Position numbers and translations under genes: made by a program. 64,000 nt of DNA from Desulfuromonas versatilis (lineage in GTDB: Bacteria; Desulfobacterota; Desulfuromonadia; Desulfuromonadales; NIT-T3), in NCBI RefSeq assembly GCF_019704135.1, contig NZ_AP024355.1, positions 4,471,034 to 4,535,033 on the forward strand, given 5' to 3'. Of this stretch, positions 53,959-62,247 are shown piece after piece. Each line of letters begins with the position of its first letter. The stretch's first letter is position 1. The notes below the pieces were generated by a model, which searched no databases, was not told the origin of the DNA, and saw nothing but the letters and a program-made list of their open reading frames with translations.

Positions 53959-54225
53959 ATGGAATTTTTCGCTTGGTGTATGATCGCAGCAGGTTTCGGC
54001 ATGGCAATCGGCTCGTTCGGTACCGGCCTCGGCCAGGGTCTGGCCATCAAGAGCGCCGTTGAAGGCGTTGCTCGCAATCCCGGCGCTTCGGGCAAGATCC
54101 TGACCACCATGATGATCGGTCTGGCCATGATCGAGTCCCTGGCCATCTACGTCTTCGTCGTGGCGATGATCATCCTCTTCGCCAACCCCTTCACCGAGCA
54201 GGTCCTGCAGCTTGCCGCCAAGTAA
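53959..54225 (+). CDS. atpE: ATP synthase F0 subunit c
   Basis: This 88-aa hairpin of two helices forms the rotor ring. Helix 1 has [21 protein letters not shown], and the polar loop and helix 2 carry the essential Glu in [17 protein letters not shown]. The Gln of helix 1 and Glu-Ser...Tyr of helix 2 match the sodium-binding layout of Ilyobacter/Propionigenium, but the usual Thr after Glu-Ser is Leu. Coupling-ion specificity is therefore not clear. AGAAGGAG precedes the start, and the strong ribosome-binding site fits the high c-ring stoichiometry. Confidence 0.95.
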   Translation: MEFFAWCMIAAGFGMAIGSFGTGLGQGLAIKSAVEGVARNPGASGKILTTMMIGLAMIESLAIYVFVVAMIILFANPFTEQVLQLAAK

Positions 54226-54249
54226 GGGCGAAGATCACCGGATAGAAAA

Positions 54250-54284
54250 AAAGGATGCTGCCCCGCGGGCAGCATCCTTTTTTC
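54250..54284 (+). terminator. intrinsic terminator of the atp operon
   Basis: Stem AAGGATGCTGCCC/GGGCAGCATCCTT with loop CGC and a T-run; A residues on the other side may also serve the convergent small gene. Confidence 0.92.
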
Positions 54285-54326
54285 TTTTCCTGGCAGGGCA
54301 CCGCGCAGAAACCGGGCCCGTTTAAA

Positions 54327-54557
54327 CTAGCGCAGGTCGCGGTTGCGAAAGATTCGCATGCATAGCACTCCCAGGATCGACAGACACAGCCCCACACAGA
54401 CCAGCAGGTAACCAATGCTGCGACCATCACCCCAGCCCCAGAGGTCGCTGCCGGCCATAAACGCGATCAGACCCATTCCGGCAAAAGTCCCCAAGCCACC
54501 GATGATAAAGAGGGCAAAGGCGACGATTGCCAGCCCCAGCCCCAGATCCTTGGCCAT
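54327..54557 (-). CDS. small membrane protein of unknown function
   Basis: This 76-aa protein has two hydrophobic helices (LGLAIVAFALFIIGGLGTFAGM and IGYLLVCVGLCLSILGVLCMR) and a basic C-terminus. I do not recognise its family. AAGGAG lies 5-7 nt before ATG 54557; the frame open to 54656 lacks this. It is convergent with atpE. Confidence 0.6.
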   Translation of the reverse strand: MAKDLGLGLAIVAFALFIIGGLGTFAGMGLIAFMAGSDLWGWGDGRSIGYLLVCVGLCLSILGVLCMRIFRNRDLR

Positions 54558-54877
54558 GTTCTCCTTCCCCTTTCCCGCGCTCCGGGATGGTTCGCGGTGT
54601 ATTGATCCAGTCAGTGTAGGGCGAGCCCAGGCCCGAAGCAACCCCTTTTTAAGCACTGGCCCCGGCGGCGAGTCGCAAGCAATTTTTTTAAAAAATCAAA
54701 ACCATGTTTTTTATTTTACATTTTTTTTCCTGCATTCAAGCGACACACCTTCAAACCCCGCAAGCAAGGCGCTGCCTTTCACAGACTTAATGCATTTTGC
54801 TTATTGATATATTGTTTTATTTTATTATTCCGCGGGCATGCCACTTCGCACTTAATCACAGATGTTTCTTTTCCGAA
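54558..54877. other. AT-rich intergenic DNA upstream of the CbcL-like gene
   Basis: Positions 54680-54870 are notably AT-rich with T-runs, for example near 54706-54730. They lie between the divergent small membrane protein and the cytochrome. I see no ORF. Bent or protein-bound promoter DNA is possible. Confidence 0.4.
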
Positions 54878-54942
54878 TTGACAATCATTAATAGCCGTGT
54901 TATCCAAGGGTTCCATCTGTATATTAATTGTATACAGTATAC
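54878..54942 (+). promoter_or_regulatory. promoter and GTATACAGTATAC operator-like site of the CbcL-like gene
   Basis: TTGACA (54878-54883) lies 17 bp before TATCCA (54901-54906). The 13-mer GTATACAGTATAC is at 54930-54942. The -35-to-motif distance (52 bp) is nearly the same as in the atp promoter (54 bp), supporting a shared regulatory design. An alternative extended -10 (TGTATATT, 54918-54925) lies closer to the motif. Confidence 0.6.
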
Positions 54943-55072
54943 GGAAGAGGCCGGGATTCCGTCGTATTGCGAACGTCCACGCCACAGTGATTTTGGCAAT
55001 GGACAGGCCTGCCACCCAAGATCCTGCGACGGAAATTCCCGCTAACGGGAGTACCTTTCTAGGAGGTGTTAA

Positions 55073-56923
55073 ATGTCGCAGAAGCTTCACCGATTCATCC
55101 CCATGCTATTGCTGCTGCTGGCCATTGCGGTTCCGGCTGCAGCAGAAAACGGCGTCGCCATTGACCCGGCGGCCTGTATCGAATGCCACGAGGATTCGAT
55201 ATCCCTGCTCGAGTTCGGCCAATCGGTCCATGGCAAGAACGCCTGCACCAGCTGCCATGTCGAGGTAACCTCTCTGGAGGCCCACGCAGACGGCGAGATC
55301 ATGCCCGGCCCGGTCAAATGCTCCCGCTGCCACAAGAAAGAGACGGCCGAGCACTATGCCAGCGTGCACATGCTCAACGACGTCAAATGCGCCGACTGCC
55401 ACTACGACGTCCACACCCACAACTACTGGAAGGGCGACAAGAACAAGATCATCGAAAAGTGCACCACCTGCCACGATGACCACGCCGACTACCTTGACTC
55501 GATCCATGGCCAGGCGGTATCTGCCGGCAACATGGACTCGGCCGCCTGCAGCGACTGCCACAACCTGCACGAAATCAAGCCCCTGGGCGACGCCGCTTCC
55601 CACGAAAATCGCGATTTCCACACCAAGGTCTGCCTCAATTGCCACGACAACCAGGAGATGATGACACGCAACGGCGTGTTCAACGTCGCGGTCAAGACCT
55701 ACATGGAGAGCTATCACGGCAAGAACTACCGCCTGGGCTATCCTGAGCTGGTCGCCGGCTGCGCCGACTGCCACACCTCGCACAACGTACGCCCCCACAC
55801 CGACCCGAAATCGAGCGTCAACCCGGCCAACCTGGTGGAAACCTGCGCCCAGTGCCATGAAAACGCTTCGCCGCTGTTCACCAAGTTCTACAGCCACGGG
55901 GAGCACTCGGACCGGGACAAATACCCCATCCTCTACTGGACCTTCATCTGCATGACCGGCCTACTGGTGGGCACCTTCGGGGTCTTCTGGATCCACACCC
56001 TGCTCTGGATGTTCCGCGGCTTCGTCGAAAACCGCGAGAAGAAGCTCGCCCTGATGCACGGCGAACACCACGTCATCCCCGAAGCCTACAAAATCTACCG
56101 CCGCTTCAACCGCCGCCATGTGGCCCTGCACTTCCTGGTCATCATCAGCTTCCTGCTCCTTTCGCTGACCGGCCTGCCGCTCAAGTTCGCCGACCAGCCC
56201 TGGGCCAAGCTGATGATGGACTTCTACGGCGGTGCCCACACCGCAGCCCTGCTCCACCGCGTCGGCGCAGGCATCACCTTCATCTACTTCGCCGGCGCCA
56301 TCGTGCTGAGCATCCACTTCCTGTTCATCCGCAAGGACCTCCCCGGCAACTGGCTGCTGCGACTGTTCGGACCGGATTCGCTTTGCCCCAACTTCCGCGA
56401 CATCCGCGATGTCACCGGCATGGTCCGCTGGTTCCTGTTCCGGGGTCCCAAGCCCACCTTCGAGCGCTGGACCTACTGGGAAAAATTCGACTTCATCGCG
56501 GTCTTCTGGGGTATGTTTGCCATCGGCGGTTCGGGCCTGATGCTTTGGTTCCCCGAGTTCTTCGGCCTGTTCCTGCCCGGCTGGATGTTCAACGTGGCCA
56601 CCATCGTCCATTCGGACGAGGCGCTGCTGGCCACCGGCTTCATCTTCACCGTCCACTTCTTCAACACCCACGGACGGCCGGAGAAGTTCCCCATGGACTT
56701 CGTCATCTTCAACGGCGAAATCAACAAAGAAGAGTTCATCGAGGAGCGCGGCGACCAGTGGAAGCGCTACCAGGAACTCGGCATCACCGAGGATTTCGTC
56801 AAGGAGAAGCCCAGCGGCGTGGTCTACGACTTCTTCTTCAAAACCTTCGGCTTCATCGCTGTGATCATCGGCCTGGCCCTGGTGGTGCTGATGGTCTACG
56901 GCTTCATGCACGGCAGTCACTGA
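55073..56923 (+). CDS. cbcL: CbcL-like nonaheme cytochrome c / diheme cytochrome b fusion
   Basis: This 616-aa protein has a signal peptide (MLLLLLAIAVPAAA). Nine CXXCH motifs start at Cys 35, 58, 83, 106, 130, 159, 187, 230 and 258. The C-terminal HydC/FdnI-like cytochrome b domain has about four to five helices and His residues such as HFLVIISFLLLSLTGLPLKF and LLHRVGAGITFIYF. This is the architecture of Geobacter CbcL, an inner-membrane quinol oxidase used for low-potential iron and electrode reduction. The symbol rests on domain order, not a database match. AGGAGGTG precedes the ATG. Confidence 0.85.
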   Translation: MSQKLHRFIPMLLLLLAIAVPAAAENGVAIDPAACIECHEDSISLLEFGQSVHGKNACTSCHVEVTSLEAHADGEIMPGPVKCSRCHKKETAEHYASVHMLNDVKCADCHYDVHTHNYWKGDKNKIIEKCTTCHDDHADYLDSIHGQAVSAGNMDSAACSDCHNLHEIKPLGDAASHENRDFHTKVCLNCHDNQEMMTRNGVFNVAVKTYMESYHGKNYRLGYPELVAGCADCHTSHNVRPHTDPKSSVNPANLVETCAQCHENASPLFTKFYSHGEHSDRDKYPILYWTFICMTGLLVGTFGVFWIHTLLWMFRGFVENREKKLALMHGEHHVIPEAYKIYRRFNRRHVALHFLVIISFLLLSLTGLPLKFADQPWAKLMMDFYGGAHTAALLHRVGAGITFIYFAGAIVLSIHFLFIRKDLPGNWLLRLFGPDSLCPNFRDIRDVTGMVRWFLFRGPKPTFERWTYWEKFDFIAVFWGMFAIGGSGLMLWFPEFFGLFLPGWMFNVATIVHSDEALLATGFIFTVHFFNTHGRPEKFPMDFVIFNGEINKEEFIEERGDQWKRYQELGITEDFVKEKPSGVVYDFFFKTFGFIAVIIGLALVVLMVYGFMHGSH

Positions 56924-56944
56924 TTCCTGGCTGCATCGCGTAAC

Positions 56945-56978
56945 AAGAAAGGGCTGCCCCACCGGGCAGCCCTTTCTT
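56945..56978. terminator. intrinsic terminator after the CbcL-like gene
   Basis: Stem AAGAAAGGGCTGCCC/GGGCAGCCCTTTCTT, loop CACC, then GTTTCC. It lies between convergent genes. Confidence 0.88.
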
Positions 56979-57000
56979 GTTTCCCTCTCCCTTATGGCGC

Positions 57001-58812
57001 CTATCTGCTGGACGCCTCCTCGGCCTGCCGGTTTGCGGCTACCGCCCTGGCCACAGCATCCCCCTTCTGCCAGCGGGAGAGCGCCAGGGAGATCAGCATG
57101 GCGGCGACCCCGAAGGAGAAGACGCTCAGAACCAGGGGCACTCCCTGGGCCGCGATCAGATCGAGGAAAAACACCTTCATGGCGCCGACCAGGGTCACCA
57201 GGATCGCCACGTTGCGCAGTTCGATGCTGCGCCGGAAATAGGCCAGACTCATCAGCACGATGGCCGCCAGGTTGACGGCCACCGACTGCCCGCAGGTAAA
57301 GGCATGGGGGCCGAGACCGCCGGCGGCCTCGAGTCCGTGGTGCAGCCCGATGCGAACCAGGCAATAGCCGTCGACCAGGGCCGCCAACAGCAGCAATACC
57401 GCCGAGCGATCCTCAGCATCCAACCGCCGGAAGACCGTTGCTTCTGCTGGCGGATTGCGGCGACACCACGCATGGTGATACAGCGTCACCAGCGCCAACG
57501 CCAGCGCGGTCACTCCTCCCGAGACCGAAGGCACTGCCTCGAGGCTGGTAAATACGGCCACCAGCAATGCCAGGCAGCAATATACCTGCAACAGGTAGGA
57601 GGTTACCCGCACCCCGCCACTGCCCCAGCGCTGCGCCAGCCGGGCCATGATCATGGCCAAGGGGCTGAGCAGCAGCAGGGAGCCTAGCACATCGCCGGTC
57701 ACCGCGGGTGAAGCCAACCCGAGCAGCACCGCCCCGGCCCAGAGATAGGCGTTGGTTCCCGGTTTCCCCGGCACCTCGCGAGCTCCCAGCCAGAGGGCCG
57801 CCCCCAGGTGTACCAGTGCCAGAAACACACCGAGCAGGCCGACGGCGGTCATGCTCCCGGTACGCAAATTGACCAGGTAGGCGGCTGCGCAAAAGGTCCA
57901 GGCCACATTGACCGCCGGGGTCACCAGGTCAAATTTTGAAACCCTGCCCTTGCCGGCCCGCAGAATGCCGAACAGGGAACTGCCAAGGAAAAACAGTCCA
58001 AAGAGCATGACCGCCGGCAGGAACCAGCCTGCGGCCAGGTCCGGCGGGGCGCTGGCGCGCTTGCTGATGATCACCCCCAGCTTCAGCCCCCAGGCGACCA
58101 GCATGACGATGGTGACCACCAGCAATGTCCAGCGAAGCCAGGAACACCTCTTAAGAAAGGAAGCCCATAGGCCCAGAAGGTTGGCCGCAAGCAGGGTCGC
58201 CGTCAAGGCGACGAAGGAGGGATTGGGATAATCCAGGGCCACCCCCGCAAAGCACAGCCCGAAGGTCCCGACCAGAATCGGCAGGGCCAGTCTATGAAGA
58301 TAGCTGATCAGGGCCATCCCCGCCCCGGTCGCCAGCACCATGACGTAGGCGGGAACCGAGGGCAGGGATTCGAAACGCTCGTGGGTTTCCACCACGATGA
58401 TATACATGAGGATTCCGCCACAGAGGGTGAACACCGGCGCCAACGGGCTCTTGCGGCCGTACTGGTACCAGCCTGTGAACATCAGGGCACCGGCATACAC
58501 CATACCGAGCAACGACCCGACCTGTTTGTCGATGAGATCACTGTCGGTCACCGTGCGCAGGGCCAGGGCGACTACGAGCAGGAAACAAAGGGTGGAAAGC
58601 CGGGGCAGAAGCGCGGAACGCCCTACCCAGGACAGGATTTCTTCCGAAGCATCCTCCTCGGGACGGCCGGCGGCCGCATTGCCCGCACGCCCCGCCGGAG
58701 CGGTCCCCAATTGCCTTCCGGCAGCCAAATCTTCGACCTTTGCGGTCAGGGTCCGCAGCTGCGCCTCGAGAGCCTCGATTCTCTCCTCAAGCTTTCGTGT
58801 CCGCTCCTCCAT
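57001..58812 (-). CDS. polytopic membrane protein, DUF2339-like
   Basis: This 603-aa protein starts with a coiled-coil segment (RTRKLEERIEALEAQLRTLT). A low-complexity Ala/Gly/Pro stretch follows, then some 16 or more closely spaced hydrophobic helices. This resembles DUF2339 proteins, which have no assigned function. GGAGG precedes the ATG. It is monocistronic, convergent with the CbcL-like gene and divergent from the tetraheme operon, and nothing nearby defines its role. Confidence 0.7.
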   Translation of the reverse strand: MEERTRKLEERIEALEAQLRTLTAKVEDLAAGRQLGTAPAGRAGNAAAGRPEEDASEEILSWVGRSALLPRLSTLCFLLVVALALRTVTDSDLIDKQVGSLLGMVYAGALMFTGWYQYGRKSPLAPVFTLCGGILMYIIVVETHERFESLPSVPAYVMVLATGAGMALISYLHRLALPILVGTFGLCFAGVALDYPNPSFVALTATLLAANLLGLWASFLKRCSWLRWTLLVVTIVMLVAWGLKLGVIISKRASAPPDLAAGWFLPAVMLFGLFFLGSSLFGILRAGKGRVSKFDLVTPAVNVAWTFCAAAYLVNLRTGSMTAVGLLGVFLALVHLGAALWLGAREVPGKPGTNAYLWAGAVLLGLASPAVTGDVLGSLLLLSPLAMIMARLAQRWGSGGVRVTSYLLQVYCCLALLVAVFTSLEAVPSVSGGVTALALALVTLYHHAWCRRNPPAEATVFRRLDAEDRSAVLLLLAALVDGYCLVRIGLHHGLEAAGGLGPHAFTCGQSVAVNLAAIVLMSLAYFRRSIELRNVAILVTLVGAMKVFFLDLIAAQGVPLVLSVFSFGVAAMLISLALSRWQKGDAVARAVAANRQAEEASSR

Positions 58813-59339
58813 GCAACCTCCCGACCAGCAACGGACGCCTTCCCGGCATACCCCTCACGAGGGTCTTCATGCCCTGACAGGTCCGTCAAACATTTATTCA
58901 GTTGGGCATCTTACCCCCCGGGGGGGTGTGGGATGTGGTCTTGAAAATGTCCCCCCTTCAAAATATAACTGCTTTTTATTTTTTTCCAAAAGATTTTTTT
59001 CCCCTTTCCCTGGGAGAACCAGAACCGTCGGTCAGATCCACGGCGGGCCGCGGCCCCTGACACTGCGGATCGAGGCCATGCAGGCGTTGAAAGATCGTTC
59101 CAGGGGTAGCATTCAGCAAGAATCTTGCTATAGTTTCCCCTCATAAGGGCAATACCGCAATTCCGGCCCCGGGCCGAAGCTCCCAACTGGTCGAGAACTA
59201 TAGAATTTCTGGCCTAACAGCCTGAAAGTCACGGTGGCGGGCCGCGCCTCTGCATGCCAACCTCAGATTGACAACGCCAAAATAAACTGTTAAAACCAAA
59301 AAACGTTGTTCTATTATTTTTCTTTCAAGGGAGCGTAAT
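58813..59339. other. 527-bp divergent regulatory region before the CbcSTU-like operon
   Basis: This region contains a CCCCCC/GGGGGGG block at 58914-58926, an AT-rich stretch at 58960-59010, and an inverted repeat AGCAAG-AAT-CTTGCT (59115-59129). The repeat ends in an extended -10 (TGC-TATAGT, to 59134). A second promoter, TTGACA (59268-59273) and TAAAAC (59291-59296) with a 17-bp spacer, lies 44 bp before the gene. Two promoters, one overlapping an operator-like repeat, suggest regulated expression. No ORF is convincing. Confidence 0.5.
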
Positions 59340-59810
59340 GTGAAAAATCATGTCTGGCGGCCGCTGTTCGTGGTCATTGGGCTGGTGGTGATCATCCTGC
59401 TCATCAGGATGGCGTACGTCCCGGCCGATTTCGGCGTTGGGGAACGCGGGTACATGTACGGGTTCCACCGCCAGGGCAACGAGCAGGAGTGGAAGGAGTT
59501 CCAGGTCAAATACCGGGGGGCGGCTTACTGCGCAGAGTGCCACGAGGAAAACTCGTCGGAGATTTCCGCCTCCGGCCACGGGCGCATCCAATGTGAAAAC
59601 TGCCATGGCGCGGCCTTCGGCCATCCAGAGGACCCTGAGTCGCTGGCCATTGACCGCAGCCGCGAGCTCTGCCTGCGCTGCCACGCGGCCCTGGTCACCC
59701 CTTCCAGCGGCCGCGCCCAGTTGCCGGGCATCGACGCTACTCAACACAACCCCGGGATGGAATGCAGTGAATGCCACAACCCCCACAATCCCAGCCTGGA
59801 GGAGATGTAA
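59340..59810 (+). CDS. membrane-anchored tetraheme cytochrome c (CbcS-like)
   Basis: This 156-aa protein has an N-terminal membrane anchor (FVVIGLVVIILLIRMAY) and four CXXCH motifs starting at Cys 64, 85, 111 and 142. The periplasmic domain would take electrons from the FeS/NrfD partners encoded next. The start is GTG 59340 with AAGGGAG 6 nt upstream; the overlapping ATG at 59338 runs straight into a stop. With the next two genes it mirrors the Geobacter Cbc4 (cbcSTU) layout: tetraheme cytochrome, iron-sulfur protein, NrfD. Confidence 0.85.
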   Translation: MKNHVWRPLFVVIGLVVIILLIRMAYVPADFGVGERGYMYGFHRQGNEQEWKEFQVKYRGAAYCAECHEENSSEISASGHGRIQCENCHGAAFGHPEDPESLAIDRSRELCLRCHAALVTPSSGRAQLPGIDATQHNPGMECSECHNPHNPSLEEM

Positions 59811-59812
59811 CG

Positions 59813-60586
59813 ATGAAGAGGCGCGATTTCCTGAAAAATTCGCTGGTATTCGTCTCCGGAGCCTCGGTTTGCGCTTCCGCGCTGGAGTTTCTAGATCCCC
59901 GCGAAGTCCTTGCCGCCAACCCCGAGGTGCGCTGGGCCTTTCTGGTAAACACCCACAAATGCGTCGGCTGCGGATTCTGCGTCAAGGCGTGCAAAATCGA
60001 AAACGAGGTCCCCTTCGAGGCCAACGTGACCCGGACCTGGGTCGAGCGCTATGTGATCAAAAGGGATGGCGAGGTGGTGATGGACTCCCCCAAGGGGGCG
60101 CGGGACGGATTCACCTCCAAGGAGCTGGACCAGGGGGCGTCGGGCATGCGGCGCATCCCCGACGAGGAGATTTCCCAGGCCTTTTTCGTGCCCAAACTCT
60201 GCAATCAATGCCAGAACCCGCCATGCGTCCAGGTCTGCCCGGTCGGGGCCACCTACCAGACCGGCGATGGGGTCGTGCTCGTCGATCGCAGCTGGTGCAT
60301 CGGTTGCGGCTACTGCATCATGGGCTGCCCCTACGGCGTGCGTTTCTTCCACCCCGTGGAGAAGGTGGCCGAGAAATGCAACTTCTGCTACCACCGCATC
60401 ACCAAGGGTATGAATACCGCCTGCGTTGACGCCTGCCCCTTCGGCGCCCGCCTGATCGGAAACCTCCGGGATCCCGACGACCCCGTGGCCAAGGCCGTCA
60501 TGACCCAGCGAGTCGGCGTCCTGCGCGACGAATACGGAACCAAGCCCCATGTCTTCTACATCGGGCTGAACAAGGAGGTGAGGTAG
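59813..60586 (+). CDS. periplasmic-side ferredoxin-like iron-sulfur subunit (NrfC/CbcT-like)
   Basis: This 257-aa protein has a Tat-type signal peptide (MKRRDFLKNSLVF) and four 4Fe-4S motifs: CVGCGFCVKACK, CNQCQNPPCVQVCP, CIGCGYCIMGCP and CNFCYHRITKG...CVDACP. This matches DmsB/NrfC/PsrB-type electron-transfer subunits. The Tat signal places it on the periplasmic side, next to the cytochrome. The start at 59813 has GGAGGAG, and the gene follows the cytochrome by 2 bp. Confidence 0.9.
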   Translation: MKRRDFLKNSLVFVSGASVCASALEFLDPREVLAANPEVRWAFLVNTHKCVGCGFCVKACKIENEVPFEANVTRTWVERYVIKRDGEVVMDSPKGARDGFTSKELDQGASGMRRIPDEEISQAFFVPKLCNQCQNPPCVQVCPVGATYQTGDGVVLVDRSWCIGCGYCIMGCPYGVRFFHPVEKVAEKCNFCYHRITKGMNTACVDACPFGARLIGNLRDPDDPVAKAVMTQRVGVLRDEYGTKPHVFYIGLNKEVR

Positions 60587-60588
60587 CC

Positions 60589-61869
60589 ATGGTACACGGT
60601 GAATTCTGGACCATTAAGGACCTGTTTGTCCTGCCCAACGAATACGTCTACTGGTCGATCCAGATCGTGCTGTATCCCTACATGACAGGCCTGGTTGCGG
60701 GGGCCTTCGTGCTCTCCTCCCTCTACCACGTGTTCGGCGTGGAGAAGCTCAAGCAGATCGCCCGCTTTGCGCTGGTATTCTCCTTCGCCCTGCTGCCGGT
60801 GGCGATGATGCCGCTGATGATGCACCTGCAGCAGCCGCTGCGCGGCACCAATGTGCTCATGACGCCCCATTTCACCTCGGCGATCTCGGCCTTCGGCATC
60901 GTGTTCATGACCTACGCATGCATCGTCGGCGCCGAAATCTGGTTCGTCTACCGCAAGTTCATCGTCGACTCGATTCACCGCCTGCAAGCAAAGAGCAGCC
61001 GCGGACCCGGCGAAAGCCTGCTGCTGCTGATCTACAAGGTGATTTCGCTGGGAGCCATGGACCTCAGCAAAGAGGCCCTGGAGGCCGACCACAAGGCGGT
61101 CAAGTTCCTGGCCGGCCTCGGCATTCCCGTCGCCTGCTTCCTGCACGGCTACGCAGGGTTCATCTTCGGCTCGGTCAAGGCCAACGCCCTGTGGATGACG
61201 CCGCTGATGCCGGTCATTTTCATCTGCTCCGCGGTGGTCTCGGGGATCGCCCTGTGCATCATCAGCTATGCGGTCTTCATGGAACTGCGCAAATGGGCGG
61301 CGCGCAGGAACAAGCACTATTTCCTCCCCGACGCCCTCGCCCACGGAAGCTCGGCGGTGGACCCCGAGCACCTGCGCAGCGTTCAGGGCCACGAGGTCAA
61401 GATGACCTCCAAATACCTGCTGATTTTCATGACCCTGGCGATCACCCTGGAGCTGCTCGACATCATTTTCCGCGGCTATACGGCGGTCAAATCCTGGGAC
61501 ATCCTGCGCGACGTGATCTACGAGCATGATTTCGTAAAAATCTTTGTCCTTCAGTACGGCATCGGCAACGTGCTGCCGTTTCTGATGCTGCTGGCGCCAC
61601 GCCTGACGACCCGCCGGGCGGCCCTGGCCTGCCTGCTGGTGCTGTTCGGCGTGCTGATGATGCGCTGGAACGTGGTCATCGGGGGGCAGGCCTTCTCGCT
61701 CACCTTTGCCGGGTTCATGCATTACCACCTGCCGATCATCCCCCACGACATGGAGACCTTCAAGGAAGGGCTCGGCGGGGCCCTGCTGGTGGTCAGCACC
61801 CCGTTTATCATCTTCTATTTCCTGAACATGATTTTTCCGGCCTTTCTCGAGGAAAAAGAAGCCCACTGA
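60589..61869 (+). CDS. NrfD/PsrC-like quinol-interacting membrane subunit (CbcU-like)
   Basis: This 426-aa integral membrane protein has about ten helices, starting YVYWSIQIVLYPYMTGLVAG and with the PHFTSAISAFGIVFM region. It resembles NrfD/PsrC-type quinone-binding subunits that pass electrons to an FeS partner without their own heme. It starts 2 bp after the FeS gene. Together the three genes would oxidise menaquinol and reduce the tetraheme cytochrome, or run in reverse. Confidence 0.88.
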   Translation: MVHGEFWTIKDLFVLPNEYVYWSIQIVLYPYMTGLVAGAFVLSSLYHVFGVEKLKQIARFALVFSFALLPVAMMPLMMHLQQPLRGTNVLMTPHFTSAISAFGIVFMTYACIVGAEIWFVYRKFIVDSIHRLQAKSSRGPGESLLLLIYKVISLGAMDLSKEALEADHKAVKFLAGLGIPVACFLHGYAGFIFGSVKANALWMTPLMPVIFICSAVVSGIALCIISYAVFMELRKWAARRNKHYFLPDALAHGSSAVDPEHLRSVQGHEVKMTSKYLLIFMTLAITLELLDIIFRGYTAVKSWDILRDVIYEHDFVKIFVLQYGIGNVLPFLMLLAPRLTTRRAALACLLVLFGVLMMRWNVVIGGQAFSLTFAGFMHYHLPIIPHDMETFKEGLGGALLVVSTPFIIFYFLNMIFPAFLEEKEAH

Positions 61870-61887
61870 CCTCCCTGCCGCCCCCCC

Positions 61888-61919
61888 GGGGCCTCCTCCA
61901 AAGTGAGGAGGCCCCTTTT
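61888..61919 (+). terminator. intrinsic terminator of the CbcSTU-like operon
   Basis: Stem GGGGCCTCCTC/GAGGAGGCCCC, loop CAAAGT, then TTTTCTT. The remaining intergenic DNA to 62247 holds the next promoter and no other clear element. Confidence 0.88.
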
Positions 61920-62028
61920 CTTGGGCTCCGCCGCCAGCCCCAGCCACCAACGGCCCGCTGATGCCCCAGGCCTCCCGCGTCCGACCATGGTCCGTGGGAG
62001 AAATTAGCCCGATTTTATCTTTTTGGAT

Positions 62029-62056
62029 TTGACAAAACAGCGTTATCGGTGATAAT
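62029..62056 (+). promoter_or_regulatory. sigma70 promoter of the ImcH-like cytochrome gene
   Basis: -35 TTGACA (62029-62034), 16-bp spacer, -10 GATAAT (62051-62056). The 5' leader would be about 185 nt. Confidence 0.7.
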
Positions 62057-62247
62057 AAGCGTGCTTTACTGACTGGCTGCTGGATTAAGCAACAGAATTT
62101 GCGCTTCACGGAACACCTGTTCCGCCTTCCCTCACTGGTTTCTTCAGCAAATGCTGCCCCGGTCCCGCCGCCGGCAGTCCGCTTGCCGTCATCCACTGCA
62201 CCTGAAGCCGCACCATTCCAAAAAAGAACAGAAAAGGGACAAGTCAA

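Noticed and set aside
58914-58926. CCCCCCGGGGGGG block as a terminator
   Set aside because: It has no loop and no T-run, and it sits in a divergent promoter region; it is noted only as a homopolymer palindrome.
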